A stretch of DNA of 64,000 bases, taken from NCBI RefSeq assembly GCF_004362865.1, contig NZ_SNYI01000001.1, forward strand, positions 930,001-994,000, read 5' to 3'. The notes beneath the pieces were generated by a model. The model saw only the letters and a program-made list of their open reading frames with translations. It did no database searches and was not told where the DNA came from. This DNA is from Zeaxanthinibacter enoshimensis. Its GTDB lineage: Bacteria > Bacteroidota > Bacteroidia > Flavobacteriales > Flavobacteriaceae. The position numbers were made by a program, and so were the translations under genes. How positions within the stretch are numbered: the first letter of the stretch is position 1; every line of letters begins with the position of its first letter. Positions 1 through 9,516 of this stretch are shown here, piece by piece.

Positions 1-831
1 CGCTTCGATGACTGTGTATAGAACATCCGGTTTAGACGGGGCTACTGCGATCGCCAGGCGACCGAGATCTCCTTCCGGGAAACCATTATGGATCTTTTTC
101 CAGTTGGCTCCTCCATCGGTAGATTTGTACAGGGCACTATTACCCCCGCCGGATGAGAAAGACCAGCCTGTACGCCGGAATTCCCACATGGAGGCATAAA
201 TAGTATTGGGATCCCTGGGGTCTATGGCCAGGTCTGCACAGCCGGTTGCGGGGTCAACATACAGGATCTTTTTCCAGCTCTCGCCCCCGTCGGTGGATTT
301 GAATACGCCACGGACTTCGCTGTCTCCCCAGAGGGCGCCAAGGACGCCTACATATATTTCATTGGAATTTTCCGGGTTTACGATGATGTTGGCAATTCGC
401 TCAGAATTTACAAATCCTATCTTTTTCCAGTTAGTACCACCATCCGTACTTTTATATAAGCCATCTCCTATGGTCACGCTGTTCCTGGTCCATGTTTCCC
501 CTGTACCTACATAGAGCGTTTTGTCAGGATCGTTCGGATCTACCGCCACAGCCCCAATAGACTGGGCATGCTTATCAAAAACAGGGGTGAAGGTTGTGCC
601 CGCATCGTTGGATTTCCAAAGTCCGCCCCCGGCAGCTCCGGCATAAATGATCCTGCTGTCCGTTGGGTGTACTTCCATATCATTGATACGGCCGCTCATC
701 AGTGCGGGACCTATATGTCTTGCAGTCAGGTCGCCAAAAAGATCACCGGCATTAATGGTGTCTCTCTGTTCCTGTGCCTGGCACGGGAGAAACAGCCCTG
801 TAGCTATCAGGGCGAGAATAATATATCTCAT
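1..831 (-). CDS. Secreted BNR/VPS10-type beta-propeller protein (partial, C-terminus outside window)
   Basis: The reading frame is open from an ATG at 831 to the window edge, giving the first 277 residues only. A signal peptide (MRYIILALIATGLFLPCQAQ) is followed by repeated blades carrying the BNR/Asp-box pattern: LWKSNDAGTTF, LYKSTDGGTNW, VFKSTDGGESW and LYKSTDGGANW. Flavobacterial proteins that start this way are usually about 1000 residues long and are named WD40/YVTN/BNR-like or VPS10 (sortilin-like) glycosyl-hydrolase-fold proteins. Their substrate is not known. The repeats imply an extracytoplasmic beta-propeller. A terminator for the neighbouring upstream gene sits just before this start, so this gene probably has its own promoter or relies on read-through. 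Confidence 0.85.
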   Translation of the reverse strand, partial: MRYIILALIATGLFLPCQAQEQRDTINAGDLFGDLTARHIGPALMSGRINDMEVHPTDSRIIYAGAAGGGLWKSNDAGTTFTPVFDKHAQSIGAVAVDPNDPDKTLYVGTGETWTRNSVTIGDGLYKSTDGGTNWKKIGFVNSERIANIIVNPENSNEIYVGVLGALWGDSEVRGVFKSTDGGESWKKILYVDPATGCADLAIDPRDPNTIYASMWEFRRTGWSFSSGGGNSALYKSTDGGANWKKIHNGFPEGDLGRLAIAVAPSKPDVLYTVIEA

Positions 832-846
832 GGTTAGTCAGTAAAT

Positions 847-873
847 AAAAAAGACCCTGGGAAAGGGTCTTTT
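847..873 (-). terminator. Rho-independent terminator
   Basis: AAAAGACCCT and AGGGTCTTTT form a ten-base-pair hairpin with a five-base loop. On the minus strand the stem ends in a run of six T. It lies ten bases after the stop of the LolA-like gene at 883 and should end its transcript. Confidence 0.85.
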
Positions 874-882
874 GGGTTGGTA

Positions 883-1650
883 TCAGTTTTTTTCTTCGCT
901 CACTTCTTCGGGAAACTCAAAAGCACTGTCTTCCACGGCAGGATTCAGCACGATGGTCTCTATAGTCAGCGGGCTGGATGGCCCATCTTTGAGGCCCTGG
1001 GTCATGGAGAAGGGGAAGTAAATACCATCTACTTCCTGGTAATCGCTCATGGTGATCTCCTGCATCATACCTTTCCCCTGCCCGGCTTTGATTTCGGACT
1101 GTATGGCGATCGGTACGTAGTTCTCTGTATCGAAGAAATAAAAGGTTACATCCTCTTCCTGTTTCCCGTCAATGGTAAGGGGTTCTTTTACCAGCTTGAT
1201 CTTGAAGGTGTCGGTACCGTCAATACTTTCTTTACCCAGGTATTCTACCGTATATCCCTTGTCTTCGTAATCTATAAAGGCATCCGGGAAATCGTTACTG
1301 TTAAGCTTGAAGTTCTCGGTACTTTCCGCATCGCTCTTTTCGGCTTTCATGGTCATGAAGTTATGACCCCAGAGGGTTTCCCCGTCAAAGACACCTTGCT
1401 TGATCTCTTTGCCCTGGAAATTGATAACGGTCATCTGCCGGCCGTCCTTCAACTGTACGATCTCCAACGGAATTTCCATCCCCTGTTGGTTGACCTTAGC
1501 CGTCATTTGCATCCCTTCCAGGCTTTTTAACTTCTCTTCCCCACCTATATTCTCAAAATAGGTGTCGATAATTTCATCAGCTGTCTGTGCCTGGGCAGGC
1601 AGGGCCACGACCAGAAAGAAGATGGCGGCAATCCATTTAAATGTCTTCAT
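883..1650 (-). CDS. Outer-membrane-lipoprotein-sorting (LolA-like) periplasmic protein
   Basis: This 255-residue protein has a clear signal peptide (residues 1-22, ending PAQAQ) and then a LolA/LppX-type fold region. The pattern is an early helix (TADEIIDTYFENIGG), a series of beta-strands with a substrate-like FDGETLWG turn, and a late DYQEVDGIYFPFSM strand. Flavobacterial proteins of this type are commonly annotated as outer membrane lipoprotein-sorting protein (COG2834-like). This one is probably a periplasmic or exported lipid-binding protein rather than the housekeeping LolA. It has its own downstream terminator and no partner gene close upstream, so it looks monocistronic. Fold assignment is moderately sure; the cargo is unknown. 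Confidence 0.75.
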   Translation of the reverse strand: MKTFKWIAAIFFLVVALPAQAQTADEIIDTYFENIGGEEKLKSLEGMQMTAKVNQQGMEIPLEIVQLKDGRQMTVINFQGKEIKQGVFDGETLWGHNFMTMKAEKSDAESTENFKLNSNDFPDAFIDYEDKGYTVEYLGKESIDGTDTFKIKLVKEPLTIDGKQEEDVTFYFFDTENYVPIAIQSEIKAGQGKGMMQEITMSDYQEVDGIYFPFSMTQGLKDGPSSPLTIETIVLNPAVEDSAFEFPEEVSEEKN

Positions 1651-1719
1651 TGTAACTTTTTTAAAGAAGGAAACTATTTTCCTATTGGTATCTAAGATAC
1701 CGTAAAAGTTACATGATTT

Positions 1720-2274
1720 CTATATTAAATTTGTTTCCTGCACAAGATTCTTGTAATCTTCCATACTCTGAAGAACTATTTCCTTGGCCACTTTTGAATC
1801 CTGGAAATCTTCCACAAGGACAGTTTTGTTTTCCAACTTCTTGTAATCCTCGAAGAAATTCTGAAGTTCCTGGAAGAAATGCACCGGCAGTTCTGAAATA
1901 TCCTGGATATGATTCACGCTCATATCATTACTGGCTACCGCAATGATCTTATCATCCGCTTCTCCTTCGTCAAGCATACGCATAACCCCGATCACATTGG
2001 CAGAAACAATACACATAGGGACGATATTGATACGGGAAAGCACCACGATGTCCAGGGGATCCTTATCGTCGCAATAGGTTTGTGGGATAAACCCGTAGTT
2101 CGCCGGGTAATACATGGAAGAATATAAAACCCTGTCCATCATCAACAAACCGGATTCTTTATCAAGTTCGTACTTGGCCCGGGTTTCCCTGGGGATTTCT
2201 ATGATCCCGTTTACAACGTCCGGGGCATTCTTACCAATGTTCACCCTGTGCCAGGGATTGAGAGAATCTTTCAT
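1720..2274 (-). CDS. ppa: Inorganic pyrophosphatase (family I)
   Basis: This cytoplasmic enzyme hydrolyses pyrophosphate to two phosphates, pulling biosynthetic reactions forward. The length, 184 residues, is normal for bacterial family I. The signature DDKDPLDI supplies the metal-binding aspartates D70, D72 and D75. The [12 protein letters not shown] strand before it and the late [10 protein letters not shown] region, corresponding to the phosphate-binding lysine/tyrosine segment, are also present. The start ATG at 2274 gives the usual N-terminus. The gene stands alone, with about 70 bases to the next gene downstream and 120 upstream. Confidence 0.97.
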   Translation of the reverse strand: MKDSLNPWHRVNIGKNAPDVVNGIIEIPRETRAKYELDKESGLLMMDRVLYSSMYYPANYGFIPQTYCDDKDPLDIVVLSRINIVPMCIVSANVIGVMRMLDEGEADDKIIAVASNDMSVNHIQDISELPVHFFQELQNFFEDYKKLENKTVLVEDFQDSKVAKEIVLQSMEDYKNLVQETNLI

Positions 2275-2394
2275 GAGATATTTTTTATGGGGGCAATCTA
2301 AAATTAGGGAATTAATCCCTTGTTATACAGGCATTTGTGACTAATCCCGTGTTATGTATCCTTTTTAAATAAAAACCAGGCCTGTGAATGATAT

Positions 2395-3093
2395 CTAGAA
2401 GTTATGGTGCAGGCTTAGTTGCCATTGGTTCTTACTTATGTTATCTGTGATCTGGCGCATAAGGCCGAACTGTACTTTAAGGTTGTTTTTAATAGAGTAC
2501 CCAAGGGCGGCATAGGAGCGGTTCCTGTCAAAGATCTCTACACTACGGCCTTCACCGATACTTCTTTCACCGTTGATGAACAACTCGTTATAAAGTGCAA
2601 GGTATACAGCGCCTTCATCAAGGTCTGGCTGATTAAAGGGAATATTTACAAATAAGTTATAGCGATAGCGGGTGCGGAAATCCTGGTTCTCAACAAAGCG
2701 CTGTTCATAGCGAAACCTGTGCTTTAAAAAGATCCGCTGGCCGATCTGCCCGGGCATAAGTGCCTCCTGGTAGATACGGCTTTCCGTTACCTTATCGTCA
2801 CTGTCTCCAAAGGCTCCTGTGGTAATGTGGCCGTATCCAAGAGTCAGCAACAGGTCTGTGTTTTCCGGCTTGTATGTAACACCACCACGCAGCAGCAGCT
2901 GTTCAAGGTCGCCGCCAAGATCCCAGTTCCTGTACTGGATATCGCCCTGAAGACCAAATTTACTTTCATTAAAACTGGTATTCCAGAAATACATATACCA
3001 GGCCCCGTACTGGGATTCATCTACCTGGGCAGAAAGCTGTTTGGGAAGGCTTAATAGAATTACAGTTAAAAAGCTTAGGAGCAGTGTTCTCAT
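2395..3093 (-). CDS. DUF2490 outer-membrane beta-barrel protein
   Basis: The 232-residue product has a signal peptide (MRTLLLSFLTVILLSLPKQLSAQ) and alternating-residue amphipathic strands rich in Y, R and F. It ends in a C-terminal phenylalanine (LSLHHNF), as outer-membrane barrels do. The overall pattern (WYMYFWNTSF, RFRYEQRF, YRYNLFVNIPF, LYNELFIN, DRNRSYAALGY) is typical of DUF2490 proteins in Bacteroidota. Function is unknown. A good Bacteroidota promoter lies 60-90 bases upstream, so it is probably transcribed alone. Confidence 0.85.
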   Translation of the reverse strand: MRTLLLSFLTVILLSLPKQLSAQVDESQYGAWYMYFWNTSFNESKFGLQGDIQYRNWDLGGDLEQLLLRGGVTYKPENTDLLLTLGYGHITTGAFGDSDDKVTESRIYQEALMPGQIGQRIFLKHRFRYEQRFVENQDFRTRYRYNLFVNIPFNQPDLDEGAVYLALYNELFINGERSIGEGRSVEIFDRNRSYAALGYSIKNNLKVQFGLMRQITDNISKNQWQLSLHHNF

Positions 3094-3154
3094 AGGTGTT
3101 TATTTACAATAACTTCAGTTAATGAATGCTGAAGGTTTTTTTAAATTCGGGGTG

Positions 3155-3185
3155 CAAAAGTAAGCCTATACGGCCAGATAATCAA
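3155..3185 (-). promoter_or_regulatory. Bacteroidota sigma-A promoter of the DUF2490 gene
   Basis: On the minus strand the sequence reads TTG, 20 bases, TACTTTTG. This matches the Bacteroidota -33/-7 consensus TTG...TAnnTTTG. The start of transcription would fall near 3148, leaving an untranslated leader of about 55 bases before the ATG at 3093. It is a pattern match only. Confidence 0.6.
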
Positions 3186-3348
3186 ATCGTGATACCCCTA
3201 TCTGTTAATATCTTGGGAGCTTAACCCGGACAGGGCCGTTCTTCCGCGCAAAAATATGGACAGGGAAGGAGATGAAGGTGCCTGATCCGCCAAGGGATTA
3301 CCTTTATCTGCAGGTGTAAGGATCGCCTGTACTTAGTGGGAGATTTAC

Positions 3349-4839
3349 TTAATCAGTAAGGAATAACCGGATATCTTCTGCAAGTTTCTCAAAATCTTCT
3401 TCATGGGTGTACATCATGTGCCCGGCCTCGTAATATTTCATGTCTACCCGCTGCCGATCAATACCGTGCCGTGAAAAGGTATATTCTGCATCAAAGAAGG
3501 GGCAGATAAGATCGTAATACCCGTTGGCCACCAGTATTTTAAGATCCTGGTTCCTTTGCATGGTTTCGGCCAGAAGGGTAGCCGTATTTACGGGCATAGG
3601 CTCCCAGTACCTGCCGTCAGGCACCGGTCTCCAGCGCCACTTGCTGCCCAGTTCACTGTTCGAAGTAATGTACGGCCTGTCCATTTTCACTTTCAGATCA
3701 GTCGCCAGGTAATGGTTCAAAGCGGCCGTGTAGGCATCCCCGATCTGATAGCTCGCCGGGTCCCCGAGGTGGGGCTGATCATCCACCAGGTCTATCTCGG
3801 GTCCCATAAAACGTCCGTCTAAACGACCTACGGCCTTTCCGTTTTCTTCAAGTAATTTCTTCTGGAACCTGGGAACCAGCACCCGTAAATTGGATCGCAG
3901 GATATAGGACTTTTCCAGGCCCGTAAAATAAGCCAATCGCTCTGCGAGTTGTTCCCGTTCTCCTGCTGACAGAAGGTTACCCCTGTACAAAGCAGGGGCA
4001 TAGCTGTCATAGGTGAATTGCCGCGCTTCAGCAAGGAAGTCCTCCAGTGTTTTCCCCTGCCCTGCTTTTTTGTGGTACCAGGCGGTTGCGGCCATACTGG
4101 GCAGGTAGGTCAGGTAAGAGGTAATATTGTTATGTATAGAGGTAGATCCTGCATAATCCAATGCCTGGGAGATAAGGATGAGCCCGTTCAGGGCCATGCT
4201 TTGCCCGTCCTCTTCCAGTACATTTGCTACGGCTGCAGCCCTGGTGGTGCCAAAACTTTCCCCGGCGATATACTTAGGAGACATCCAGCGATTGTTTTCC
4301 GTGATCCAGGTCCGGATAAATTGGGCGACTGAATTTGCATCTTCCATAAGTCCCCAGTAATCCTCTACCTTTCCATTCCCTATAACCCGGCTATAACCGG
4401 TACCCACCGGGTCGATAAAAACAAGGTCGGTAAGGTCAAGGATGCCCCTGGTATTGGTTTCTACCGGGTAGGGAGCAGCCCCGTCGTCTTTATCGGCATC
4501 CGATGGAACCCTGACCCTTTTAGGGCCGAACATTCCCATGTGTAGCCAGACTGATGCTGAACCCGGCCCGCCATTAAAAACAAAGGTCACCGGTCTGTCG
4601 GCTGATCCATTCCGGGTATAGGCCACAGACCAGAGGGCGGCTGCCGGTTCTCCTTTTTTGTTCCTGAGGTAAGTTTCAGACGCTGTGGCGGTATACGATA
4701 CCGTCTTCCCCCCGTTAGTCACCTGATGCTGCGTTACGAAGCGCTTGGGCTCCGGGATGGAATCAGTTGGTTTTTGTTGTGCCTGGAGTACGGTAACTGA
4801 TATTAAAAATACCAGGAAGTTCTTAAGGAGAGCGTTCAT
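3349..4839 (-). CDS. Exported serine carboxypeptidase-like peptidase (S10 family)
   Basis: An alpha/beta-hydrolase peptidase of the S10 family that removes C-terminal residues from peptides, here probably in the periplasm. The ATG at 4839 is chosen because it starts directly at a signal peptide (MNALLKNFLVFLISVTVLQAQ); a start 12 codons upstream would place charged residues before it. Family marks are FVFNGGPGSAS (oxyanion region), the nucleophile elbow AGESFG with Ser near residue 195, the Asp in NGYYDL and the His in EAGHMMYTHEED. The length of 496 residues fits. It is followed on the same strand by other hydrolases but with gaps of about 90-250 bases, so co-transcription is uncertain. Confidence 0.9.
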   Translation of the reverse strand: MNALLKNFLVFLISVTVLQAQQKPTDSIPEPKRFVTQHQVTNGGKTVSYTATASETYLRNKKGEPAAALWSVAYTRNGSADRPVTFVFNGGPGSASVWLHMGMFGPKRVRVPSDADKDDGAAPYPVETNTRGILDLTDLVFIDPVGTGYSRVIGNGKVEDYWGLMEDANSVAQFIRTWITENNRWMSPKYIAGESFGTTRAAAVANVLEEDGQSMALNGLILISQALDYAGSTSIHNNITSYLTYLPSMAATAWYHKKAGQGKTLEDFLAEARQFTYDSYAPALYRGNLLSAGEREQLAERLAYFTGLEKSYILRSNLRVLVPRFQKKLLEENGKAVGRLDGRFMGPEIDLVDDQPHLGDPASYQIGDAYTAALNHYLATDLKVKMDRPYITSNSELGSKWRWRPVPDGRYWEPMPVNTATLLAETMQRNQDLKILVANGYYDLICPFFDAEYTFSRHGIDRQRVDMKYYEAGHMMYTHEEDFEKLAEDIRLFLTD

Positions 4840-4926
4840 ATTGTATATGGTGTGATGGTCCGGATTATTAAGCAACCAATTTAAGGAAACTCAATTAAAC
4901 TACGGAAGTTTTTCCCGGCTTCAGCG

Positions 4927-6546
4927 TTATTGAACTGGGGGTATCCATTTTCCAAAATAAAGCTGGTAATCTCCTTTATCCACGGTGAGCAGGTCTTTTC
5001 CTACCCAGTAATGATACTGGTCCTTGACAGGGGAATAATTAAAATCCCGAATATCTTGTACCCGCTGCCCGGTATAGAGTATCATAGCCCTGCCCGGGTC
5101 AGTTGGATTAATCCAGCTAAGGACTAATTGCAGGTTATTTCCCGGGATGAATTTATTGGTGTAAATTCCCTCAGGACGGATCTTCACCGGCAACTCTGTG
5201 TCTAGGGAGTTGAGAAATAAATTTCCGGAGAGAGTTCCAAAGATCAGCAGGTCGAACCCGGTTAAATCCATCCCGAGTGCTTCCCGGTCTGTCACTATCC
5301 TGCTCGCAGGAGAGATCATATTCCTGTAATTTTTTACCCAGTCATGTAGTTTTATCATTTCCCCGGAGTCTGCCTCAGCTGTGGGCAGGATGAAGACTGA
5401 TGTTGAATCCCTTGAAAACTCATAAGGTTTGGGAATGTCCTGGTGTTCCGGAAAATTTTCCTTTTTGGCAAGAGTAACTGTTTCCGAAAAAGATTCCACC
5501 AGGTTGGGCAGGTAATCTTTGAACCTGGGAAAGGTTTTTCTCTGGCTTTCATATTCTTTTAATAGCTGGATAAGGCTATCGGCATATTGAAATTTCCTGG
5601 CCTGTAATAATTGCAGATACAGATGATCTGATACTGCCGGGCCAAACAAATCTGTTGTCAGCCGGGTAGTAAGTGAACGGACCAGGTGTTCGTTAAAACT
5701 GCTGCTCCAGTTATGATAACCCTGGGCTTTCATCACCTTTTCCAACGGGGAGTAGAGGTGGGCCAGTTCATCGATGCGCGATTGTAGTGGGGCTAATTTA
5801 TCATTGACAAAGCCATGTGTAAATTCATGGAGAATGAGATCGATCAGCAGGGGTGAAGGATGGTAATCCGGAATCCTGCCCAGGCTGCCACCCGGTTCAA
5901 TAACAGCGTATAATTCCTTTCCCGGAGGTCCGGGGACCGAGGTTCCAAAGTTCCCGTAACCCCCTAGAAGATTCAGTATTACAGTATAAGCGCTGGCTTT
6001 CTCTCCAAAATAGGATTCCATTACCGGGATGAGGGGAAGTTCCCCGAACTGGTAGCAGGTATTATCCAGGATCTGCTGAAAATACGACGCTTTAGTTTCG
6101 TTGAAAAAATGATGGAAACCCGAAAGCGTTGCATATTCGCCCATGGCACGGGCTAGTTTCTCTAATTGCTCAATTCCGCCGCCCCTGGCAATGATGTCAG
6201 GGTGCAAGCCCTCTTGTAGTTTAAAATCCTCGTCCAGGTGTAACAGGAAAAAGATAGGGTCATCAACCGCCCAGCCTTTGGTCCAGGTCTCCCGGAGGAT
6301 GCCCGGTGCAGGATGGTTGCGAAAGTCCTTAAAGGCATCCAGGCATTCTCGCTTGTACTCCAGGTTATGCAGGCTCATCCCGTTATGCCCAAATTGCATG
6401 GCAATGATGTTAAACAATTCGATCCTGGGGTCGATCCGGAAGCTTAGCCCATTCCTCTCCACGGAATAGGTTTTAAAGCTTTTTGCACTGAGCGGATTGC
6501 TACATAGAGCGGTAAAGATCAAGGACAGCAATAAAAGTTTCTTCAT
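4927..6546 (-). CDS. DUF4932 metalloprotease-like exported protein
   Basis: This 539-residue protein starts with a signal peptide (MKKLLLLSLIFTALCSNPLSA). The middle carries LILHEFTHGFVND, an HExxH-like motif reading HEFTH near residue 242, plus a downstream FNEHLVRSLTTRL segment that may give a third zinc ligand. The arrangement is that of DUF4932 proteins of Bacteroidota. The motif has the HExxH form required of a gluzincin-type zinc site, but no substrate is known. The last third (after about residue 390) is a separate alpha/beta-looking region. It lies between an S10 peptidase and a serine hydrolase on the same strand, fitting a secreted protein-degradation role. Activity is inferred. Confidence 0.75.
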   Translation of the reverse strand: MKKLLLLSLIFTALCSNPLSAKSFKTYSVERNGLSFRIDPRIELFNIIAMQFGHNGMSLHNLEYKRECLDAFKDFRNHPAPGILRETWTKGWAVDDPIFFLLHLDEDFKLQEGLHPDIIARGGGIEQLEKLARAMGEYATLSGFHHFFNETKASYFQQILDNTCYQFGELPLIPVMESYFGEKASAYTVILNLLGGYGNFGTSVPGPPGKELYAVIEPGGSLGRIPDYHPSPLLIDLILHEFTHGFVNDKLAPLQSRIDELAHLYSPLEKVMKAQGYHNWSSSFNEHLVRSLTTRLTTDLFGPAVSDHLYLQLLQARKFQYADSLIQLLKEYESQRKTFPRFKDYLPNLVESFSETVTLAKKENFPEHQDIPKPYEFSRDSTSVFILPTAEADSGEMIKLHDWVKNYRNMISPASRIVTDREALGMDLTGFDLLIFGTLSGNLFLNSLDTELPVKIRPEGIYTNKFIPGNNLQLVLSWINPTDPGRAMILYTGQRVQDIRDFNYSPVKDQYHYWVGKDLLTVDKGDYQLYFGKWIPPVQ

Positions 6547-6661
6547 TAGGCAGGTATTTACAAGGATTATTCTACCCTTAGAGATAAGCCTAAGAAAAAA
6601 ATGTTACAATTCTATATGGAATGTTACTGTTTGAGCTGGTATTTTTTTAAAACCACGGTAA

Positions 6662-8092
6662 TTAATCACGGATGCGTCTGGCGTAATTATCGTGATTTTT
6701 AAGACGGGTGACCCTGCCATTCGCATCCCTTTCAAACTCCAGCGTTTCACCCAGTTCATCGTCATCCCTGACACGCCTGAAAGTATCTCCTTCGATGTGC
6801 TTGTAAAAGGTCATAGCTTCGGCGGGATTATCGGCCGGCAGGTAGAGCTCTACCAGCTGCCCGTTCAAACTCCCGATATAGGCCTCGCTGCCCCAGGGTT
6901 GGGTGTCATAATACCCGGTATAAGGGGAAAGGTCTGGTCCGTCTTCAGAGTCTTTATCGTGCTCTTTTACTTTTGACAGGATCTTATGCATTCCCATCGC
7001 GTATTTCCCGGGATTAGTGCCATTAGCATTGATCATTACGGAATAGGCCAACTCTTTCCCCGGGTGCAGCATCAAAACAGACCTGTAGCCCGGGCAACTC
7101 CCCCCATGGCTCACCCAGCTGCCGCCGTCATCGGCTTTCCTGACCGCAAACCCAAGCCCCCAGGTTACGTCCCATCCCGGGTCTGTGTAATGTACCTGCT
7201 GCATATACCTGAGTGTGGCCGGTTTCAGGATCTCGGTCGTAGTGGTATCCAGTAAGCGGAATTGCCAGGAGGCAAATTGACCTAGGTCGGAAACATTAGA
7301 GGAAAAGCCGGCCGCAGCAGTGATCCCGTTGGCCTGGAATAATTTCAGGCGGTCCCTGCTGCCATCGCGTTTCAGGGCACCATAGCCAATAGCAAGTTGT
7401 TTGCCGTAAAGCGATTGTGGCAACTCGGTGCGAGTGTCGGTTAGCTGCAGGGGATCCAGGATATTCTTTTGTATGTACTGTTCATAAGGCATCCCCGAGA
7501 CCTGGGTCACGATCTCACCAAGCAGGGTAAGTCCCAGGTTGCTGTACTGGAAATAAGTGCTGGCAGGGTAAAGGGTCTCCTGCTTGCCCAGTTCGGCCCG
7601 TACCTGCTCCTCGCTTGGAAAGGGAAAGTCGGGCCCCGTCCAGTAAGGGAAATTGGCTTCCCTGGGCAAACCGGAAGAATGGGTCAGGAGGCTGCGTACC
7701 GTCACCGGTCCGCTGTCCGGGAATTGCTGCTGCAGGTTATACCAGGGCAGGAGGTCACTTACCTCGTCATCTATCCGTAATTTACCCTCTTCGTAGAGTT
7801 TCATTACCGCCACGGCGGTAAAAAGTTTGGAGATGGAACAGATACTGCAGATGGTCTCAGCAGTGGTAGCCACTTTTTCTTCCCTGTTGGCCATGCCGTA
7901 TCCACCTTGCCAGAGCACTTCCTGGTCCTTAACAACAATAGCCGAAATACCCGGAAGCGCTTCATAATCTTTTTGGGCATCAAGCCAGACTTCGATCAGT
8001 TTAAAGGCTTCAGTGTAGTCTTTGGTGTTTTCCTGCCCCCGCAGCTGGAGACAGAGAAGTATGGACAGGATCAGGAACAGACGGACAGACAT
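6662..8092 (-). CDS. Serine hydrolase of the class C beta-lactamase / D-peptidase fold
   Basis: The 476-residue exported protein has a signal peptide (to about residue 20) and the three motifs of the family: SISK (Ser86 nucleophile, Lys89), YSN in FQYSNLGLTLLGEI, and HGG in WVSHGGSCPG. The N-terminal part is the beta-lactamase domain. The last about 90 residues form a small beta-domain (PYTGYYDTQPWG...) as often seen in flavobacterial members. It could act on D-amino-acid peptides, esters or beta-lactams; sequence alone cannot say. It is one of three such hydrolases in this window (with those ending at 42571 and 57506). Confidence 0.88.
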   Translation of the reverse strand: MSVRLFLILSILLCLQLRGQENTKDYTEAFKLIEVWLDAQKDYEALPGISAIVVKDQEVLWQGGYGMANREEKVATTAETICSICSISKLFTAVAVMKLYEEGKLRIDDEVSDLLPWYNLQQQFPDSGPVTVRSLLTHSSGLPREANFPYWTGPDFPFPSEEQVRAELGKQETLYPASTYFQYSNLGLTLLGEIVTQVSGMPYEQYIQKNILDPLQLTDTRTELPQSLYGKQLAIGYGALKRDGSRDRLKLFQANGITAAAGFSSNVSDLGQFASWQFRLLDTTTTEILKPATLRYMQQVHYTDPGWDVTWGLGFAVRKADDGGSWVSHGGSCPGYRSVLMLHPGKELAYSVMINANGTNPGKYAMGMHKILSKVKEHDKDSEDGPDLSPYTGYYDTQPWGSEAYIGSLNGQLVELYLPADNPAEAMTFYKHIEGDTFRRVRDDDELGETLEFERDANGRVTRLKNHDNYARRIRD

Positions 8093-8167
8093 AAGGTTAA
8101 CATTTAGTGGTTTAACCTTAAAAATAGGGAAAAATGTATTCTGTTTTCCCAGTTGATTAAAATAAGA

Positions 8168-8190
8168 AAAGCCCCTTTGGGAGGGGCTTT
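8168..8190 (-). terminator. Rho-independent terminator
   Basis: AAAGCCCCT and AGGGGCTTT form a nine-base-pair stem with a five-base loop; the minus strand continues TTTTCTTATT. It follows the stop of the amidohydrolase gene at 8212 by about 20 bases and probably ends the two-gene amidohydrolase transcript. Confidence 0.85.
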
Positions 8191-8211
8191 GGATTCTTCA
8201 GTTATCAGGTT

Positions 8212-9513
8212 TTACTTAGACTGCCGTTCGTATTTTTCGGAATACCTTTTCCAGAGCTCTGTCTGGTGAGTTTCCAAAGACAGTTCACGGCCATCTATAA
8301 AAGCATGGGTAAGTTGGTTGGTACGCATATCAAGGGCATTGCCTTCACTGATAAAGAGGGTAGCACTCTTACCTTCTTCCAGTGTTCCGTACTTATCATC
8401 TATGCCCAGTATCTTGGCCGAGTTACCGGTGATCAGGGTGAGAGCAGTCTCCATGTCCATTCCCTGGCCGGCCACCTGGCCTGCATAAAAAGGCAGGTTC
8501 CTGGTCTGGAAATTAGAAGCTTCTGAATTTTGTATCGCCACCAGCAGACCTCCATCTGCCAGTAATTTTGGCAATTTGTATGGCAGGTCGTAATCATCGT
8601 CGTCCCTGGCAGGAACATTATGGGTTTCCTGGACTAAGACAGGAATATTGTGTTGTTTTAGAAAGGGAATGATCTTGTGAGATTCATACCCCCCTACCAG
8701 TACTACATCTTTTACACCACTCTCTTTAGCAGTGGTGATGGCGTCTATGATCTCTTTCTCTCCATCGGCATAGACGTAGAGTTTCTGTGACCCGTCAAAT
8801 AAACCTTTCATGGCAGTAAAAGCCTGGTTGGGTTGTTCCCCGTCCTTAGCTTTATAAGCCATGGAATTCTTCATGAATGTTTCAATCGCCGTAATGTCCT
8901 CCGCATAATCCTTATTAGGTTTAAATCCGCGGTCTTCTCCTTCCCACCAGCGCCCGCGGCGGAAAGTATTGGGCCAGTGCAGGTGGATCCCGTCATCTTC
9001 TTTAATTACGGCATCTTCCCAGTTCCATGCATCAAACTGAACGATGGAAGAGGTACCGCTGATGGTTCCCCCTTGTGGTGTGGTCTGCCCGATGAGTACC
9101 CCGTTCGGGCGCATGGATTCTACTACTTTACTCTCGGCATTATACGCGATTATACTACGAACATGAGGGATCAGTTCGCCGATCTCGTCCTGGTCGTTAC
9201 TGGCGCGGACCGCGTTGATCTCGATGAGTCCCAGGGATTTAGCCGGAGCGATGATCCCGGGATAGACGTGTTTGCCATCGGCGTTGATCACTTTTCCTTT
9301 CGTGGCGGTATCTGCGCTCCCCATAGCGGTGATCACCCCGTTTTCAAAGACGATCACAGCATCCTCTATTACTTCTCCATTCCCGATGTGGGCGGTAGCA
9401 CCGCTGATCGTAATGGCTTCTTCCTGTGGTGCAGCCGGGGTTTGTTGTGCGATGCCTGTGGCACTAGCCATAAAAGCCAGGGTTGCGATTATATATTTAT
9501 AAAATTTCATCAT
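8212..9513 (-). CDS. Exported amidohydrolase-like protein lacking the HxH metal motif
   Basis: A 433-residue protein with a signal peptide (MMKFYKYIIATLAFMASATGIAQ) and the overall layout of imidazolonepropionase-type amidohydrolases. An N-terminal beta-sandwich (TAHIGNGEVIEDAVIVFENG) precedes the barrel, and the C-terminal closure GTLEEGKSATLFISEGNALD follows it. Where active members read DxHxH after the YPG turn, this one reads YPGIIAPAKSLGL, so the two histidines are missing. The start is three bases after the stop of the 985-residue amidohydrolase, so the two are clearly one operon. I infer a non-catalytic or altered subunit that works with its neighbour; this is not proven. Confidence 0.82.
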   Translation of the reverse strand: MMKFYKYIIATLAFMASATGIAQQTPAAPQEEAITISGATAHIGNGEVIEDAVIVFENGVITAMGSADTATKGKVINADGKHVYPGIIAPAKSLGLIEINAVRASNDQDEIGELIPHVRSIIAYNAESKVVESMRPNGVLIGQTTPQGGTISGTSSIVQFDAWNWEDAVIKEDDGIHLHWPNTFRRGRWWEGEDRGFKPNKDYAEDITAIETFMKNSMAYKAKDGEQPNQAFTAMKGLFDGSQKLYVYADGEKEIIDAITTAKESGVKDVVLVGGYESHKIIPFLKQHNIPVLVQETHNVPARDDDDYDLPYKLPKLLADGGLLVAIQNSEASNFQTRNLPFYAGQVAGQGMDMETALTLITGNSAKILGIDDKYGTLEEGKSATLFISEGNALDMRTNQLTHAFIDGRELSLETHQTELWKRYSEKYERQSK

Positions 9514-9516
9514 GTC